DNA from: CAVSRC01 sp963743015
Lineage (GTDB): Bacteria > Pseudomonadota > Alphaproteobacteria > Rhizobiales > Kaistiaceae
Assembly: GCA_963743015.1 (NCBI GenBank)
Contig: CAVUOD010000031.1
Span: 186,001 to 250,000, forward strand
Direction of reading: 5' to 3'
DNA: 64,000 bases
Of this stretch, positions 1 through 9,676 are shown in pieces. Under the pieces are notes generated by a model that ran no database searches, had not been told where the DNA came from, and saw only the letters and a list, made by a program, of their open reading frames with translations. How positions within the stretch are numbered: position 1 is the first letter of the stretch; every line of letters starts with the position of its first letter. A program made the position numbers and the translations under genes.

Positions 1-1833
1 ATGCACTCGGTCCCGGCGACATGATGCCGGACAACCGCCGCTTCGGCGTGCTGTGGATGCAGGAGAAGGTGCTGGCGCCGCTGTTCAATCTCGACGGCGC
101 CTTCAACTCGGTCAGCCTGCGCCTGTTGCCCGGCGCCAGCGAGAGCCTCGTCATCGAGCAGCTCGACCGCCTGCTGGAGCCCTATGGCGGCACCGGCGCC
201 TATGGCCGCAAGGACCAGCTTTCCAACGCCTTCCTCGACAGCGAACTGGTCCAGCTCAAGGGCATGGCGGAGATCATCCCGCCGATCTTCCTGGCCGTCT
301 CGGCCTTCCTGATCAACATGATCCTGTCGCGGCTGATCTCGCTCGAGCGCGAGCAGATCGGTCTGTTGAAGGCGCTCGGCTACGGCCGCTTTGCCGTCGT
401 CTGGCACTATCTCAAGCTGGTGCTGGCGATCGCCGCCATCGGCACGCTGATCGGGGTCGTCGGCGGCAACTGGCTCGGTCGCGGGCTGACGCGCCTCTAT
501 GCCGAGTTCTACAGCTTCCCCTTCCTCATCTTCCACGAGGCGCCGGGCATCTATCTGATCGCCGTCGGCATCAGCTTCGCCGCGGCGATCCTGGGGGCGC
601 TGCGCGCGGTATCGACCGCCTTTGCGCTGCCCGCGGCGATCGCCATGCGTCCGCCGGCGCCGCAGGTCTACAAGCGCGCCCTCGGCAGTCTGTTCGGCGG
701 CCGGCGGTTGTTCTCGCAGCTCACCACCATGGCGCTCCGCCATGTCATCCGCCACCCGGTGCGCTCGACGCTGACCGCTGTCGGCATCGCCTTCTCGGTG
801 GCGCTGGTCGAGGTGGCGCTGGGCACGCTCGATTCGGTCAACGCCATGCTCGATGCGGTCTACTATCGCACCGACCGGCAGGACGCGACGCTGGCCTTCA
901 ACACGCCGCGACCGCCCTCGGTGGTGAGCGCCGCTCTCAACCTGCCCGGCGTGATGACGGCGGAGCCCTATCTCGACCACCCGGTGCGCCTGTCGAACGG
1001 TCATTATTCGCGCCAGCTCGTCATCACCGGCAAGCCGCCGGGCACCGATCTTTCCCGCGTGCTCGACCTCGATCTGAAGCCGGTGGTGCTGCCGTCCTCC
1101 GGACTGGCGCTCGGCGACCGCGTCGCCCAGATCCTGCACGTCAATGTCGGCGACATGGTGCGCGTCGCGCTGCTCGACGGCGACCGCCGTACGGTCGAGG
1201 CGCCGGTGACGCAGATCATCCAGAGCTATATCGGGCTGGTGGTGTACATGGACATCAACGCCCTGGCGCGGCTGGCGGGCACCGGCCCGCGCGTCTCCGG
1301 CGTCCATATCGCGCTCGATTCGGCCCGGCTCGACGATCTCTATGCGGCGGTCAAGAAGACGCCGCAGATCAGTTCGGTCGCGCTGCAGACGCATATCGCG
1401 CCAGCGCATGCAGGAGACCATGCAGCAGAACATGAACATCTCCCTGTTCGTCTATTTCGCGCTGGCCGTCGTCATCGCCTTCGGCGTCGTCTACAACTCC
1501 GCCCGCATCCAGCTTTCCGAGCGGGCGCGCGAACTCGCCTCGCTACGCGTGCTCGGCTTCCGGCGGGCCGAGGTCTCCAACATCCTGTTCATCGAGGTCG
1601 GGGTCGTCGTGGCGCTGGCCCAGCCGATCGGCTGGCTGGTGGGAACCGGCTTCGGCTGGCTGATCACCCAGAGCCTGGCCACCGACATCTTTCGGGTGCC
1701 GTTCGTCATCGAACTCAGAACCTACGCCGTGGGCACCCTGGTGGTCGTCGCCGCGGCGCTGTTCTCGGCTGCGATCGTGCGCCGCCGTATCGACCGGTTC
1801 GACCTCATCCGGGTCCTCAAGACGCGGGAGTAG
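1..1833 (+). CDS. ABC transporter permease, FtsX/MacB type, 5'-partial, frameshifted
   Basis: Inner-membrane permease of an ABC exporter with two FtsX-like membrane blocks. The reading frame is open at the window edge, so the start lies upstream. The first block has helices near residues 85-190 of the visible part, followed by a soluble extracytoplasmic region, then a last block with the motifs SERARELASLRVLGF and IDRFDLIRVLKTRE typical of the C-terminal FtsX repeat. The frame changes once near position 1395: the first part reads in frame 3 and the last 140 codons in frame 1. Both halves are clearly one protein, so I read this as one added base. The stop is 8 bases before the HlyD-like gene, so the two form an operon. 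The ATPase subunit is expected upstream. Substrate unknown. Confidence 0.85.
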
Positions 1834-1840
1834 AAGAGAA

Positions 1841-3070
1841 ATGCTTGCCACATGGATCAAGCGCATCCTGGCGATCTTCGCCGTCGTCGCCGTCGTCGGG
1901 GCGATCGTCTATGCGCTCATACCCGCGCCGGTCGGCGTCGACATCGCAACCATCGGCCGCGGTCCCCTCGAAGTGACGGTCGACGAGGAGGGCGTGGCCG
2001 AGATCCGCGATGTCTTCCGAGTCTCCGCGCCGATTGCCGGCAAGCTCAACCGCATACCGGTTCACGTCGGCGATGCGGTGAGCGTGCATGGGGCGGCGAT
2101 CGCCTTGATCCAGCCGGCGGAGCCGGCGCTTCTCGACGTGCGCACCCAGCGCGAGTTGCAGGCGGCGGCGGACGCGGCGCGCGCGGCGGTCGGACTGGCC
2201 GAGGCGCAGGTGACCAGCGCAGAAGCGAGCGAGCGGCTGGCCGCTTCCGATCTCGAGCGTGCCCAGCAGCTTGCCGCCAAGGGAGCGGTCTCGGCGCGGG
2301 CGCTGCAGAAGGCGGTGACCGATCTCGACACGGCGCGGGCCGGCGTCGAGCAGGCCAAGGCCAATCTGGCATTGCGCCAGAGCGAACTGGCCAGCGCCGA
2401 AGCGCACCTGATCCAGCCGGGCAAGTCGGGCGCCGACAGCGGAAGCGCGGATTGCTGTGTGCCGGTGATGGCGCCGACCGACGGGGTCGTCCTCAAGCTG
2501 CTGGTCGAGAGCGCGCAGGTGGTCGCCGCCGGTACGCCGTTGGTCGAGATCGGCAACCCCACGGACATGCAGGTGGTGGTCCACCTGCTGTCGTCGGATG
2601 CGGTCGAGATCAAGCCGGGGGCGCCTGCAACGCTGACCGACTGGGGTGGCGACGGCGTGCTCAATGCCTATGTGCGCCGCATCGATCCGGCCGCCTATAC
2701 CAAGGTCTCGGCGCTCGGCGTCGAGGAGCAGCGCGTCGATGCAACCCTCGAGATCAGCGACCCCCACGACAAGTGGCAGGGCCTCGGCCACGATTACCGG
2801 GTGATGGCGCATATCCGCACCTGGAAGGGCGGCGACGTGGTCAAGGTGCCGGTCGGGGCGCTCTTCCGGCGCGGCTCCGACTGGAACGTCTTCCGCATCG
2901 TCGACGGCAAGGCCAAGCTGACCCGCGTCCTCCTCGGTCACCGCAACAGCCACTACGGCGAGGCGCTGGGCGGACTGTCGGCGGGCGACACCGTCGTCCT
3001 CCATCCCAGCGACCAGGTGAAGGACGGCGCCGCGGTCAGGCCGCGACCCGACGAAACCGGGCAAGGTTGA
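1841..3070 (+). CDS. HlyD-family periplasmic adaptor (membrane fusion protein)
   Basis: A 409-residue adaptor linking an inner-membrane ABC exporter to the envelope. One N-terminal membrane segment (residues about 8-28, WIKRILAIFAVVAVVGAIVY) is followed by a biotinyl-lipoyl-like half motif (VSAPIAGKLNRI), a long alanine-rich coiled-coil hairpin (about 95-185, with QTRELQAAADAARAAVG-like heptads) and the second half motif (VMAPTDGVVLKLLVESAQ). A beta-barrel domain then runs to the C terminus. It follows the FtsX-type permease directly and probably works with it. This adaptor plus FtsX-type permease arrangement resembles DevBC/MacAB-like systems. The start follows a GA-rich stretch (gaagagaa). 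Substrate not deducible. Confidence 0.85.
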   Translation: MLATWIKRILAIFAVVAVVGAIVYALIPAPVGVDIATIGRGPLEVTVDEEGVAEIRDVFRVSAPIAGKLNRIPVHVGDAVSVHGAAIALIQPAEPALLDVRTQRELQAAADAARAAVGLAEAQVTSAEASERLAASDLERAQQLAAKGAVSARALQKAVTDLDTARAGVEQAKANLALRQSELASAEAHLIQPGKSGADSGSADCCVPVMAPTDGVVLKLLVESAQVVAAGTPLVEIGNPTDMQVVVHLLSSDAVEIKPGAPATLTDWGGDGVLNAYVRRIDPAAYTKVSALGVEEQRVDATLEISDPHDKWQGLGHDYRVMAHIRTWKGGDVVKVPVGALFRRGSDWNVFRIVDGKAKLTRVLLGHRNSHYGEALGGLSAGDTVVLHPSDQVKDGAAVRPRPDETGQG

Positions 3071-3144
3071 TCGGAGTCAAGGGCGCCCGGCCGGTCCTGG
3101 TCTATCTTCGTTCGCGTGTTTTGGAACGAGTGGAACATACAAAT

Positions 3145-3510
3145 ATGAGCATGGATTGTGCACAGGCGGCGGACGATGTCGTGCAGTCTTCGGTGGCCCT
3201 GACCCAGGGCATCCCGGAAGCGATGGCCGGCTTCGCCGCACTCGGCAAGGGCGCCTATGCCGACAAGGTGCTGAGCCGCAAATACAAGGAACTGATCGCG
3301 CTGGCGCTCGGGGTGGCGGCGCGCTGCGACGGTTGCGTTGCCTACCATGCCAAGAAAGTCGCCGACCTGGGCGCGACCCGCGAAGAGGTCGTCGAGGTCC
3401 TCGGCGTGTGCGTGCAGATGGGCGGCGGGCCGTCGATGGTCTATGGCGGCGAGGCGTTGCGGGCGTACGACTGCTTCACCGCCCAGAAACAGGCAAAGAC
3501 CGCAGCATAG
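3145..3510 (+). CDS. Carboxymuconolactone decarboxylase family / AhpD-like protein
   Basis: A 121-residue protein of the CMD/AhpD superfamily. The core LALGVAARCDGCVAYHAKKVADLGATREEV carries the CxxC pair (RCDGC) followed by a histidine three residues on, the redox-active arrangement of AhpD-like thiol peroxidase partners. The length matches single-domain members. I chose the ATG at 3145 (MSMDCAQAADD); a second ATG two codons later is possible. A strong terminator follows at 3603-3645, so this gene ends a transcription unit. Exact substrate unknown; the family contains both decarboxylases and disulfide reductases, and the intact CxxC favours a redox role. Confidence 0.85.
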   Translation: MSMDCAQAADDVVQSSVALTQGIPEAMAGFAALGKGAYADKVLSRKYKELIALALGVAARCDGCVAYHAKKVADLGATREEVVEVLGVCVQMGGGPSMVYGGEALRAYDCFTAQKQAKTAA

Positions 3511-3602
3511 CGATCCGGGAACCTCCGGCCCGGATCGCCACGGATCGCCGGCGGCGGACGACCCGCCGGAGAAACGAAAAGTCCGGGGCGACGATGTTGC
3601 GG

Positions 3603-3645
3603 ATGGACACGGCCGTCTCCCTTCGGCCGTGTCCATGTCTTTTTT
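3603..3645 (+). terminator. Rho-independent terminator
   Basis: A perfect 13-bp stem (atggacacggccg at 3603-3615 with cggccgtgtccat at 3624-3636), an 8-base loop and a T-rich tail at 3638-3645. It lies 93 bases after the AhpD-like gene and before the DUF3830 gene. Confidence 0.9.
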
Positions 3646-3707
3646 CCCGCGGCGGATGTGCTACAGGCTGAGCCGGTGAACGCCATCCGGGGGAGAAATC
3701 TCAAACC

Positions 3708-4121
3708 GTGTCGACCATCCGCATCACTGCCGGCCCCTTCAGCTTCGAGGCACGCTTCGAGGAAGAGGCGGCGCCGAAGACCTGCGCCAGGTTCAAGAGC
3801 CTGCTGCCCTACAAGGAGCGCATCATCCACGTGCGCTGGAGCGGCGAGGGCTGCTGGATCCCGCTCGGCGACCTCGATCTCGGCCTCGGTTTCGAGAACA
3901 ACACCAGCTATCCGGCGCCGGGCGAGATCATTCTCTATCCGGGCGGCATCAGCGAGACGGAGATCCTGCTTGCTTATGGCGGCGTGCATTTCGCCAGCAA
4001 GGTCGGCCAGCTCGCCGGTAACCATTTCCTCACCATCACCAAAGGTCGCGAGAACCTTTTGGCCCTCGGCAAGCTTTGCCTGTGGGAAGGTGCGCAGGAC
4101 ATCCTGTTCGAGAAGCTCTAG
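3708..4121 (+). CDS. DUF3830 family protein (cyclophilin-like fold)
   Basis: A 137-residue protein starting at GTG (MSTIRITAGPFSFEARFEEE) with a GGGGGAGA ribosome binding site about 10 bases upstream. The segments APKTCARFKSLLPY, IHVRWSGEGCWIPLGD and HFASKVGQLAGNHF match the DUF3830/cyclophilin-like small-barrel family. In other bacteria members often sit near hydantoinase or amidase genes, but no such gene is adjacent here, so the function stays open. It is alone between a terminator and the next gene. Confidence 0.75.
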   Translation: MSTIRITAGPFSFEARFEEEAAPKTCARFKSLLPYKERIIHVRWSGEGCWIPLGDLDLGLGFENNTSYPAPGEIILYPGGISETEILLAYGGVHFASKVGQLAGNHFLTITKGRENLLALGKLCLWEGAQDILFEKL

Positions 4122-4259
4122 AGGGTTGCGACATTGTGCGGACGCACGCACATGCGCTCGATGCCTCGACATTACCCCATTCTGTCCCTAAATCGGGGGC
4201 GTCGGCCGTCGGGGCTCTGATTCGGCCGTTTCTTCCGTGATCGTCATCGAGAGTTCGCA

Positions 4260-4806
4260 ATGCGCCAGCAGGCGAAGCCGTTTACAGTAGAAGTCAAGAA
4301 AAGCCGCAAATCCGCCAAGCTGAACACCAGCCGCTCTTCGGCTTCCTCGCAGAGGCGGCGCGGGTGCGCCGGAGGCACCGGCTGCGCGGCTGTTCGAACG
4401 CCCGGCGGAGAACGGGCACAACGACCAAATGGGCACAACGGCCAGGATGGTGGCCATAACGGCGCCAACGGCCACGGCGATGTCGACGCCGATATCGCCC
4501 GTGTCTTCGGCGGGATGCAAGCGCAGCGCCCGGCGAACCGCATCCTGCCCGACCTGACGGCCAAGCCGGTGGTCGCGCCGGCGGAAGACGAAGCGCCGCG
4601 GCAGCGGCGGCCGCGCGTGGCCAAGTCGAAGGCGCCGCGCATCCCCAAGCCGAAGCCGCTGCCGGTCACGGTGCGTGAGCCGGTCGTGCGCCAGGAGGTG
4701 CCGCCGCGCCGGCGCCTGCCATCCGCGTGCGCCGCCGCGCCAAGGACGAGGACGGGCTCGCCGCAGCGAACGCTGGAAGCGTCGCCTGCCGCGTTTCGCG
4801 CGCTAG
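4260..4806 (+). CDS. Conserved basic hypothetical protein, frameshifted
   Basis: The N terminus MRQQAKPFTVEVKKSRKSAK and a proline/lysine-rich middle (KSKAPRIPKPKPLPV) read in frame 3. The first part of the insert makes better sense in a neighbouring frame (APEAPAARLFERPAENGHN), and the natural-looking end ERWKRRLPRFAR-stop at 4804-4806 is in frame 1. I therefore take this as one small basic protein of about 180 residues broken by several single-base indels between about 4330 and 4780. Charge and low complexity suggest a nucleic-acid-associated or regulatory role, but there is no recognised domain. It could also be a true pseudogene. Confidence 0.5.
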
Positions 4807-4864
4807 GGCCTTCCTCCTGCTAGGTTAGCCTGCCTCGCCTGCAAGAGAGGCAGGGGGCAGGGCC

Positions 4865-5677
4865 ATGGCCGATATCATCGCCGTCGACGATCCGGACGAT
4901 CCGCGCGTTGCGGCCTATCGCGACGTGCGCGAGCGCGATCTCGTCGGCAGGAAGGGCCGGTTCGTCGCCGAGGGCATGGTGGTGCTCAACGTGCTGTTCA
5001 GCGGCGGCGCGCGCCACCGGCCGCTGTCGCTGCTCGTCGCCGAGAAGCGCGTCGCGCGTCTCGCCGATCTGCTTGCGCATGTGCCGGAGGGCGTGCCGGT
5101 CTATGCGGCGGCACAGCCGGTCATCGACGCGCTCACCGGTTTCCATATCCATCGCGGCGTGCTGGCGATCGGCGAACGGGCGCCCATGCCCACGGCGCAG
5201 GCGCTCATCGCCGGCCTGCCGCCGCGGGCGCTGGTCGTGGTGCTGTCGGCCATCGCCAATCACGACAATATGGGCGGCATCTGCCGCAACGCCGCCGCCT
5301 TCGGCGCCGACGCCGTCATCCTCGATTCCGATTGCTGCGATCCCTTCTATCGCAAGGCGATCCGCGTTTCGGTCGGCGCCGCGCTGACGCTGCTCCTTCG
5401 CGCGGGTCGAGACGGCCGAAGCCGGGCTCGACCTGCTTTCCGCCAACGGCTTCGAGACGCTGGCGCTGACGCCTTCCGGCAAGGTTGCGCTTGGCGAGGT
5501 GAAGCGGGCAAATCGCGTTGCCGCGATCTTCGGTGCGGAGGGGCCTGGCCTCAAGCAGGCCGTCATCGATCGCGCAACGGCCGTGCGCATCGCCATGGCG
5601 CCGGCGGCATGGATTCGCTCAACGTCGCCACCGCCAGCGGCATCGTGCTGCACCATCTGGCGGTGTCGTCGCCCTGA
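4865..5677 (+). CDS. SpoU/TrmH-family RNA 2'-O-methyltransferase, frameshifted
   Basis: About 270 residues. The N-terminal substrate-binding domain has EGMVVLNVLFSGG. The SPOUT domain carries motif 1 as AIANHDNMGGICRNAAAFGA, motif 2 as IFGAEGPGLKQAVIDRA and motif 3 as MDSLNVATASGIVLHH. The middle third (VETAEAGLDLLSANGFETLA through VRIAMAP) is in a different frame from both ends: the frame changes near 5395 and returns near 5612, so the overall length stays a multiple of three. I read this as extra bases rather than decay, because all three catalytic motifs are intact. It probably methylates a ribose in rRNA or tRNA; the target is not identifiable. Confidence 0.8.
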   Translation: MADIIAVDDPDDPRVAAYRDVRERDLVGRKGRFVAEGMVVLNVLFSGGARHRPLSLLVAEKRVARLADLLAHVPEGVPVYAAAQPVIDALTGFHIHRGVLAIGERAPMPTAQALIAGLPPRALVVVLSAIANHDNMGGICRNAAAFGADAVILDSDCCDPFYRKAIRVSVGAALTLLLRAGRDGRSRARPAFRQRLRDAGADAFRQGCAWRGEAGKSRCRDLRCGGAWPQAGRHRSRNGRAHRHGAGGMDSLNVATASGIVLHHLAVSSP

Positions 5678-5803
5678 GGACTGGAGCTTTCCAGGTCTGG
5701 CTCGCTTCGAGGAAGGCTCTTGCGGAGGATAGTCCGGCCCGTGTCCCCGCCTTCCTGTTTGGTCGCGGGGACGAGCGCGAAGGGAAAAGGCGAACGTCCT
5801 GCC

Positions 5804-6658
5804 TTACCCCAATTCGAACGTCGTGATGCCGAAGGTGCGCTCCAGCGGCAGCGCCGGGGCGGGGCCGCGATACATGCGCGCCGTCTCGAAGACCGGCGCA
5901 AGCCCGTGCCGCTTGGCCAGCGCGACCGCCGCGTCGTTGGGCTCGGGCACATCGAGGAAGATCGGGGCGCCATGGAGCCGCGCGGTCAGGCCGGCGAAGA
6001 GGCGCTCGGCGATCTCCGGCGTATCGGCGAACAGCGGGCCGATCTTGTAGCCCTCGCGGCATTGGCGAACGCAGCCATAGCCGCAGATCGAATCCGCCTC
6101 GACATAGGCCAGCGTGCGCCGGCCGGGCGGCATCAGCCAGGTGCGCAGGAAGGCTTCGCGCGGCGCCGGCTGCAGGCCGCGGTCATAGGCGACGATCGAG
6201 CCGGCAAGGCCGGTCGGCCGGTCGGGGTTCAGTGCGACGATGCGCAAGTCGGCGACTTCGTGGGCGCTCGCGGTGCCGCCGAAGCGGATGTTGCGATGGG
6301 CGAGCGCGAAGCCGTATTTGGCGTAGCGCGCCTGCTGCTCGACGACGCCGTCGAGGCCGATCACACGGTCGCCGAGGCGTGCCATGCCCGCCTGCCACAG
6401 GGCCCGGCCGTGGCGCTGCCCGCGATGGTCCGGGTGGCAGATATAGAGACCGAGAAAGCCGTAGGCGGCGCCATAGGCGACCACCGAAATGCAGGCGATC
6501 GGCTCCTTGCCGATGAAGCCCATGAGAAAGCCTTGCGGGTCGGCGGCGAGGAACGGCGCGGCGTCGTCGAGGCCGGGGTTCCAGCCCTCCGCCGCCGCCC
6601 AGTCGAGCGCGCGGTCGAGATCGGCGCGATCCATCGGGCGGATGGCGAGCGCGTTCAT
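5804..6658 (-). CDS. GNAT-family N-acetyltransferase with C-terminal Acetyltransf_18-like domain
   Basis: A 284-residue acetyltransferase. The N-terminal GNAT domain has the acetyl-CoA binding motif HPDHRGQRHGRALW (about residue 85). A second C-terminal domain (SICGYGCVRQCREGYKIGPL onward) resembles the Acetyltransf_18 unit seen in two-domain GNATs. The ATG at 6658 (MNALAIRPMDRADL) begins 4 bases after the pyrF stop, so it is the second gene of a pyrF operon. The substrate is unknown; linkage to pyrimidine synthesis may only reflect co-transcription. Confidence 0.85.
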   Translation of the reverse strand: MNALAIRPMDRADLDRALDWAAAEGWNPGLDDAAPFLAADPQGFLMGFIGKEPIACISVVAYGAAYGFLGLYICHPDHRGQRHGRALWQAGMARLGDRVIGLDGVVEQQARYAKYGFALAHRNIRFGGTASAHEVADLRIVALNPDRPTGLAGSIVAYDRGLQPAPREAFLRTWLMPPGRRTLAYVEADSICGYGCVRQCREGYKIGPLFADTPEIAERLFAGLTARLHGAPIFLDVPEPNDAAVALAKRHGLAPVFETARMYRGPAPALPLERTFGITTFELG

Positions 6659-6662
6659 GGCT

Positions 6663-7622
6663 TCACACTCTGAGAGCATCGGCGACGGTCGCGATGTGGC
6701 GGTCGAGCGTCTCGGCGAAGGCCGCTTTCCAGGCGTCGAAACCGCCGTCGGCTGCCTCCGGCGGAAACAGCGTGGCGCGCGCCGAGTTGATCAGGCCGCC
6801 TTCGCGGCCCGCCGGCCCGGGGGTGAGCGCGGCGGCGAACTGCCTGAGATCCCCGGCCTGGTAGCCGAAGCCCGGAATGAGGAACAGCGCTCTTGGCAGG
6901 AGCGTGCGGATATCGGCCGCCTCCTGCGGATAGGTGGCGCCGACCACGACGCCCAGCGACGACCAGCCGGTCTCGGGGCCAAGCAGGCTTTCGGCGATGG
7001 GCTGAAGCGCCAGCGCGACGCTGCCATAGACCGTGCTGTTGCCGGTCTTGAGGTTCTGGAAGTCGCCGGAGCCCGGATTGCTGGTCTTGACCAGGACGAA
7101 GATGCCGCGGCCATGGGCGCGACAGAGCGCGAGATAGGGCTCCAGCGTGTCGACGCCCATATAGGGATTGACCGTCAGGCACTCGACCGGATTGGGCGCG
7201 TCGGGGGCGAGATAGGCGTCGGCATAGGCTTCCGCCGTCGAGCCGATGTCGTTGCGCTTGCCGTCGAGCACGACGTTGAGACCGCGCGCATGGGCATGGG
7301 CGACGACCCGTTCGAGCAGCGCGATGCCGGCCGAGCCGAGGCGCTCATACATGGCGCTCTGCGGTTTGACGGCGGCGACCTGTGGTGCGGCGATATCGAT
7401 GACGGCAATGAGGAAATCCTCGATCGCCGCGACCGTGTCGGGATCGCGCGGGTCCATGGCGCCGCGGCGGAAGGCCGCCGGGATCATGGCCAGGTGCGGG
7501 TCGAGGCCGAGGCAGAAACAGTGGCCGAGCGAGCGGCCGCGGGCGATCACCGCGTCGGCGAAATGGAAGCCGGCTTCAAGCCCGGGTGCTCCGCTGCCGG
7601 CGGTCGTTTCGGGTGCGTCCAT
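6663..7622 (-). CDS. pyrF: Orotidine-5'-phosphate decarboxylase (type 2)
   Basis: Converts OMP to UMP, the last step of de novo pyrimidine synthesis. The 319-residue length and the active-site segment LNVVLDGKRNDIGSTAEAYA (Lys and Asp of the D-K-x-x-D motif) mark the longer type 2 subfamily rather than the 230-residue E. coli form. FCLGLDPHLAMIP near the N terminus and GVVVGATYPQEA in the phosphate-binding half also fit. It begins at ATG 7622 and is followed 4 bases later by the GNAT gene. pyrE lies 2 kb away in the opposite direction. Confidence 0.92.
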   Translation of the reverse strand: MDAPETTAGSGAPGLEAGFHFADAVIARGRSLGHCFCLGLDPHLAMIPAAFRRGAMDPRDPDTVAAIEDFLIAVIDIAAPQVAAVKPQSAMYERLGSAGIALLERVVAHAHARGLNVVLDGKRNDIGSTAEAYADAYLAPDAPNPVECLTVNPYMGVDTLEPYLALCRAHGRGIFVLVKTSNPGSGDFQNLKTGNSTVYGSVALALQPIAESLLGPETGWSSLGVVVGATYPQEAADIRTLLPRALFLIPGFGYQAGDLRQFAAALTPGPAGREGGLINSARATLFPPEAADGGFDAWKAAFAETLDRHIATVADALRV

Positions 7623-7784
7623 GGCCGATTCCCCTTTCCGCCATTCTGATAATCCGGCGACCCCCCCGTCTACGATGACTATCTGTCGATCGGAGGAACA
7701 CTGGAGGATGCCCGACCAGTGGCGGGCAATTGCCGCGTCCCGCTGAAAGTCCTCAACTGCACCACGCGTGGTTCGACTGATTGC

Positions 7785-9270
7785 CTACCCCGCGGCGGCC
7801 TGTCGTGGTGCGTGGTGAAATTCGCTGATGTTTTGCCGCGGAGCGGTCTCCAAGGTGAGAGGTTTGGCACAGGCCCACTGCGCAATCGCATCAATATCGT
7901 AGAAACGGCTTGCCTCCATCAGCATCCGGCACTCGGTCCAGATGTCTCCGTCGACCATTGGCATGAACAGATCGTGGACATTATCGACCCCAAGATAGCA
8001 GCGCACGCCGGCTTGCCGCAGCTTCACAAACGGCGCGATTGAATTGTGCAAGGGGGCGCGCAATTCGAGTTGTTTCATGCTGAGTGCGGCTGACGGGCAA
8101 ATAATGATGCCGATGTCTGCCTCGCGTATCTTCTCGATGATCCTGTCCTGTTCCCGTTCATCTTTCGACGCCAGCGAAATCGCGTGGACACCGAAGACGC
8201 GGCCCTGCATGCCATGTTCGATCGTCTTTTGGGCCAAAAGCTCAGTCTCGTTCTCCAGCGGATTGTTCTCCTGATCCACATGCACGTCGACTGGTTTGCC
8301 CAGTTTCTTGGCCAGGCTCAGCACAACATCCAGGTGTTTTTCCGGTTGCGGACGGTCCCTCGACGGCAATCCTCCGCAATAGTCGGCAATCTCGCAGGCG
8401 CGCGCATATTGATCGAAAGAACTTGGATCGAGCACACCCTGTAGGGGTTGCACACCGACTTCGAACTTAATGCGGTCGGCGTAGCGCTGCTTTACCTCAA
8501 GCGCCGCGATAACCGGGAGCATCCCGACCGTGCTGTCGGCGTCGACCATCGTTCTGCAATAGGTCGCACCCTGCTCGATCATTGCCTCGACTCCGCGGCC
8601 GATGCGTTCGACCAGATCCTCGTGCGTGTAGTTTTCCTTCAGGTAGCGATAGAGTTCCCATTTCTTCTGCATATCGACTTGGCTAAGCCGTAAATTGTCG
8701 AGTGTAATGAGGTAAGCCTTGTCGAAGTGCGCATGGTGGTTGGCGAAGCCTCCAAGCTTCTCTACTGCATCGAGGAAGTGTAACCGCAAATTCCACGGCT
8801 CGGATGCGTCTGCGAGCTTGTAGCGATACGTGCCGCTGTCAGATGCCGCGACAACCTGCTCGAGCGTCGCAATGGCTACGTCGCAGTCAGTTATAAGCGG
8901 AATACCGCTTTCGATTGACATCTTCCGGATAAGCTGTGCGTCCGACGCCTCGTCATAGTCCTGGTCGCCGGTCAGTACATTGATCACGAGGTCGAAGCGA
9001 TCTTCCTTGAGGAAACTCAAGATATTCGGAGAGCGACCGTCGGAGATCTTGTATATTTCCGCTGATTTCGACGTCGTTTTCCGCCAACATGCGGTGGGTT
9101 CCCGGCGTGGCGTAAAGGGTTACTTCCAGTTGCTCTACGCGTCGGATTGCCGGCAGCATGCGCTGCTTGTCTTGTTGTTTGCCGGCGCTGATCAGGATGT
9201 TCTTTCGGCGGCGTCGGCCGAGCATCTTCAGGTTAAACGCCAGGACTTCCAGCGGTATCGGCTGAGTCAT
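7785..9270 (-). CDS. MGS-like domain fused to cytosine-deaminase-like amidohydrolase, frameshifted
   Basis: Two domains in one protein of about 494 residues. The N-terminal 150 residues resemble the methylglyoxal-synthase-like allosteric domain at the C terminus of CarB: VTLYATPGTHRMLAEN, then KISDGRSPNILSFLKEDRF and DLVINVLTGDQ, then SGIPLITD. The rest is a cytosine-deaminase-like amidohydrolase with NHHAHFDKAYL (metal-binding HxH), DVHVDQENNP, HGMQGRVFGVH and the catalytic-Asp region YLGVDNVHDLF. The frame changes once near 9070 inside the first domain; total length is 3n+1, fitting one added base. GC content is visibly lower (about 45-57 percent in lines I counted) than in neighbours, which suggests transfer. 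It lies between pyrF and pyrE. Substrate unknown; a deaminase or ring-opening hydrolase sensing a nucleotide is an inference. Confidence 0.8.
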
Positions 9271-9676
9271 CTGTTGTCGGCCTCCGTTTCAGGGGGATTC
9301 TGGCGAATCGATCGCAGAGTCAAGAATACGGTCATTCAGCGTTCAAATTGTGCCAAAAATCTCGGCGGTTAGGCCTTGTCCCGAGGGATCGCGGCCGCTT
9401 GGCAGTCCACGCAAGCCTCACCATCATCGGCACAAAAGTGGCGGCATCGTATTGAAGCCGACAGGCTGATGGAGATGCGCCTTTGGCAGCCGTTGAGGCC
9501 CATCGGCCGGGCGGTTGCCGAAGGTATGGGGCCGGCCTGAAGAATCGGGCCTCGGCAGGTTCCCGCGCGGGTGGGAACCTAGTAATCACAGATCCCGGTT
9601 TGACGATTTTGCGGCAATGGCTACCGGTTCCCGCCTTCGCGCGGAGCCAGGATGAGCTCGGGGACCAAAGAACGAC
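9271..9676 (+). other. Intergenic region before pyrE
   Basis: No convincing gene on either strand. It holds the divergent promoter region of the amidohydrolase gene and of pyrE. A perfect 8-bp hairpin (aggttccc at 9557-9564 with gggaacct at 9573-9580, 8-base loop) lies about 100 bases upstream of pyrE and could act in the pyrE leader, but it has no T-tract after it. Confidence 0.5.

Noticed and set aside
1817..3064. A 415-codon open frame on the minus strand
   Set aside because: Antisense of the HlyD-like adaptor gene; composition is typical of a shadow frame and there is no ribosome binding site.
9579..9594. A string resembling part of 16S rRNA (ctagtaatcacagatc)
   Set aside because: Only about 16 bases are similar, nothing else of a 16S gene is near, and the surrounding bases belong to the pyrE upstream region. 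Chance likeness.
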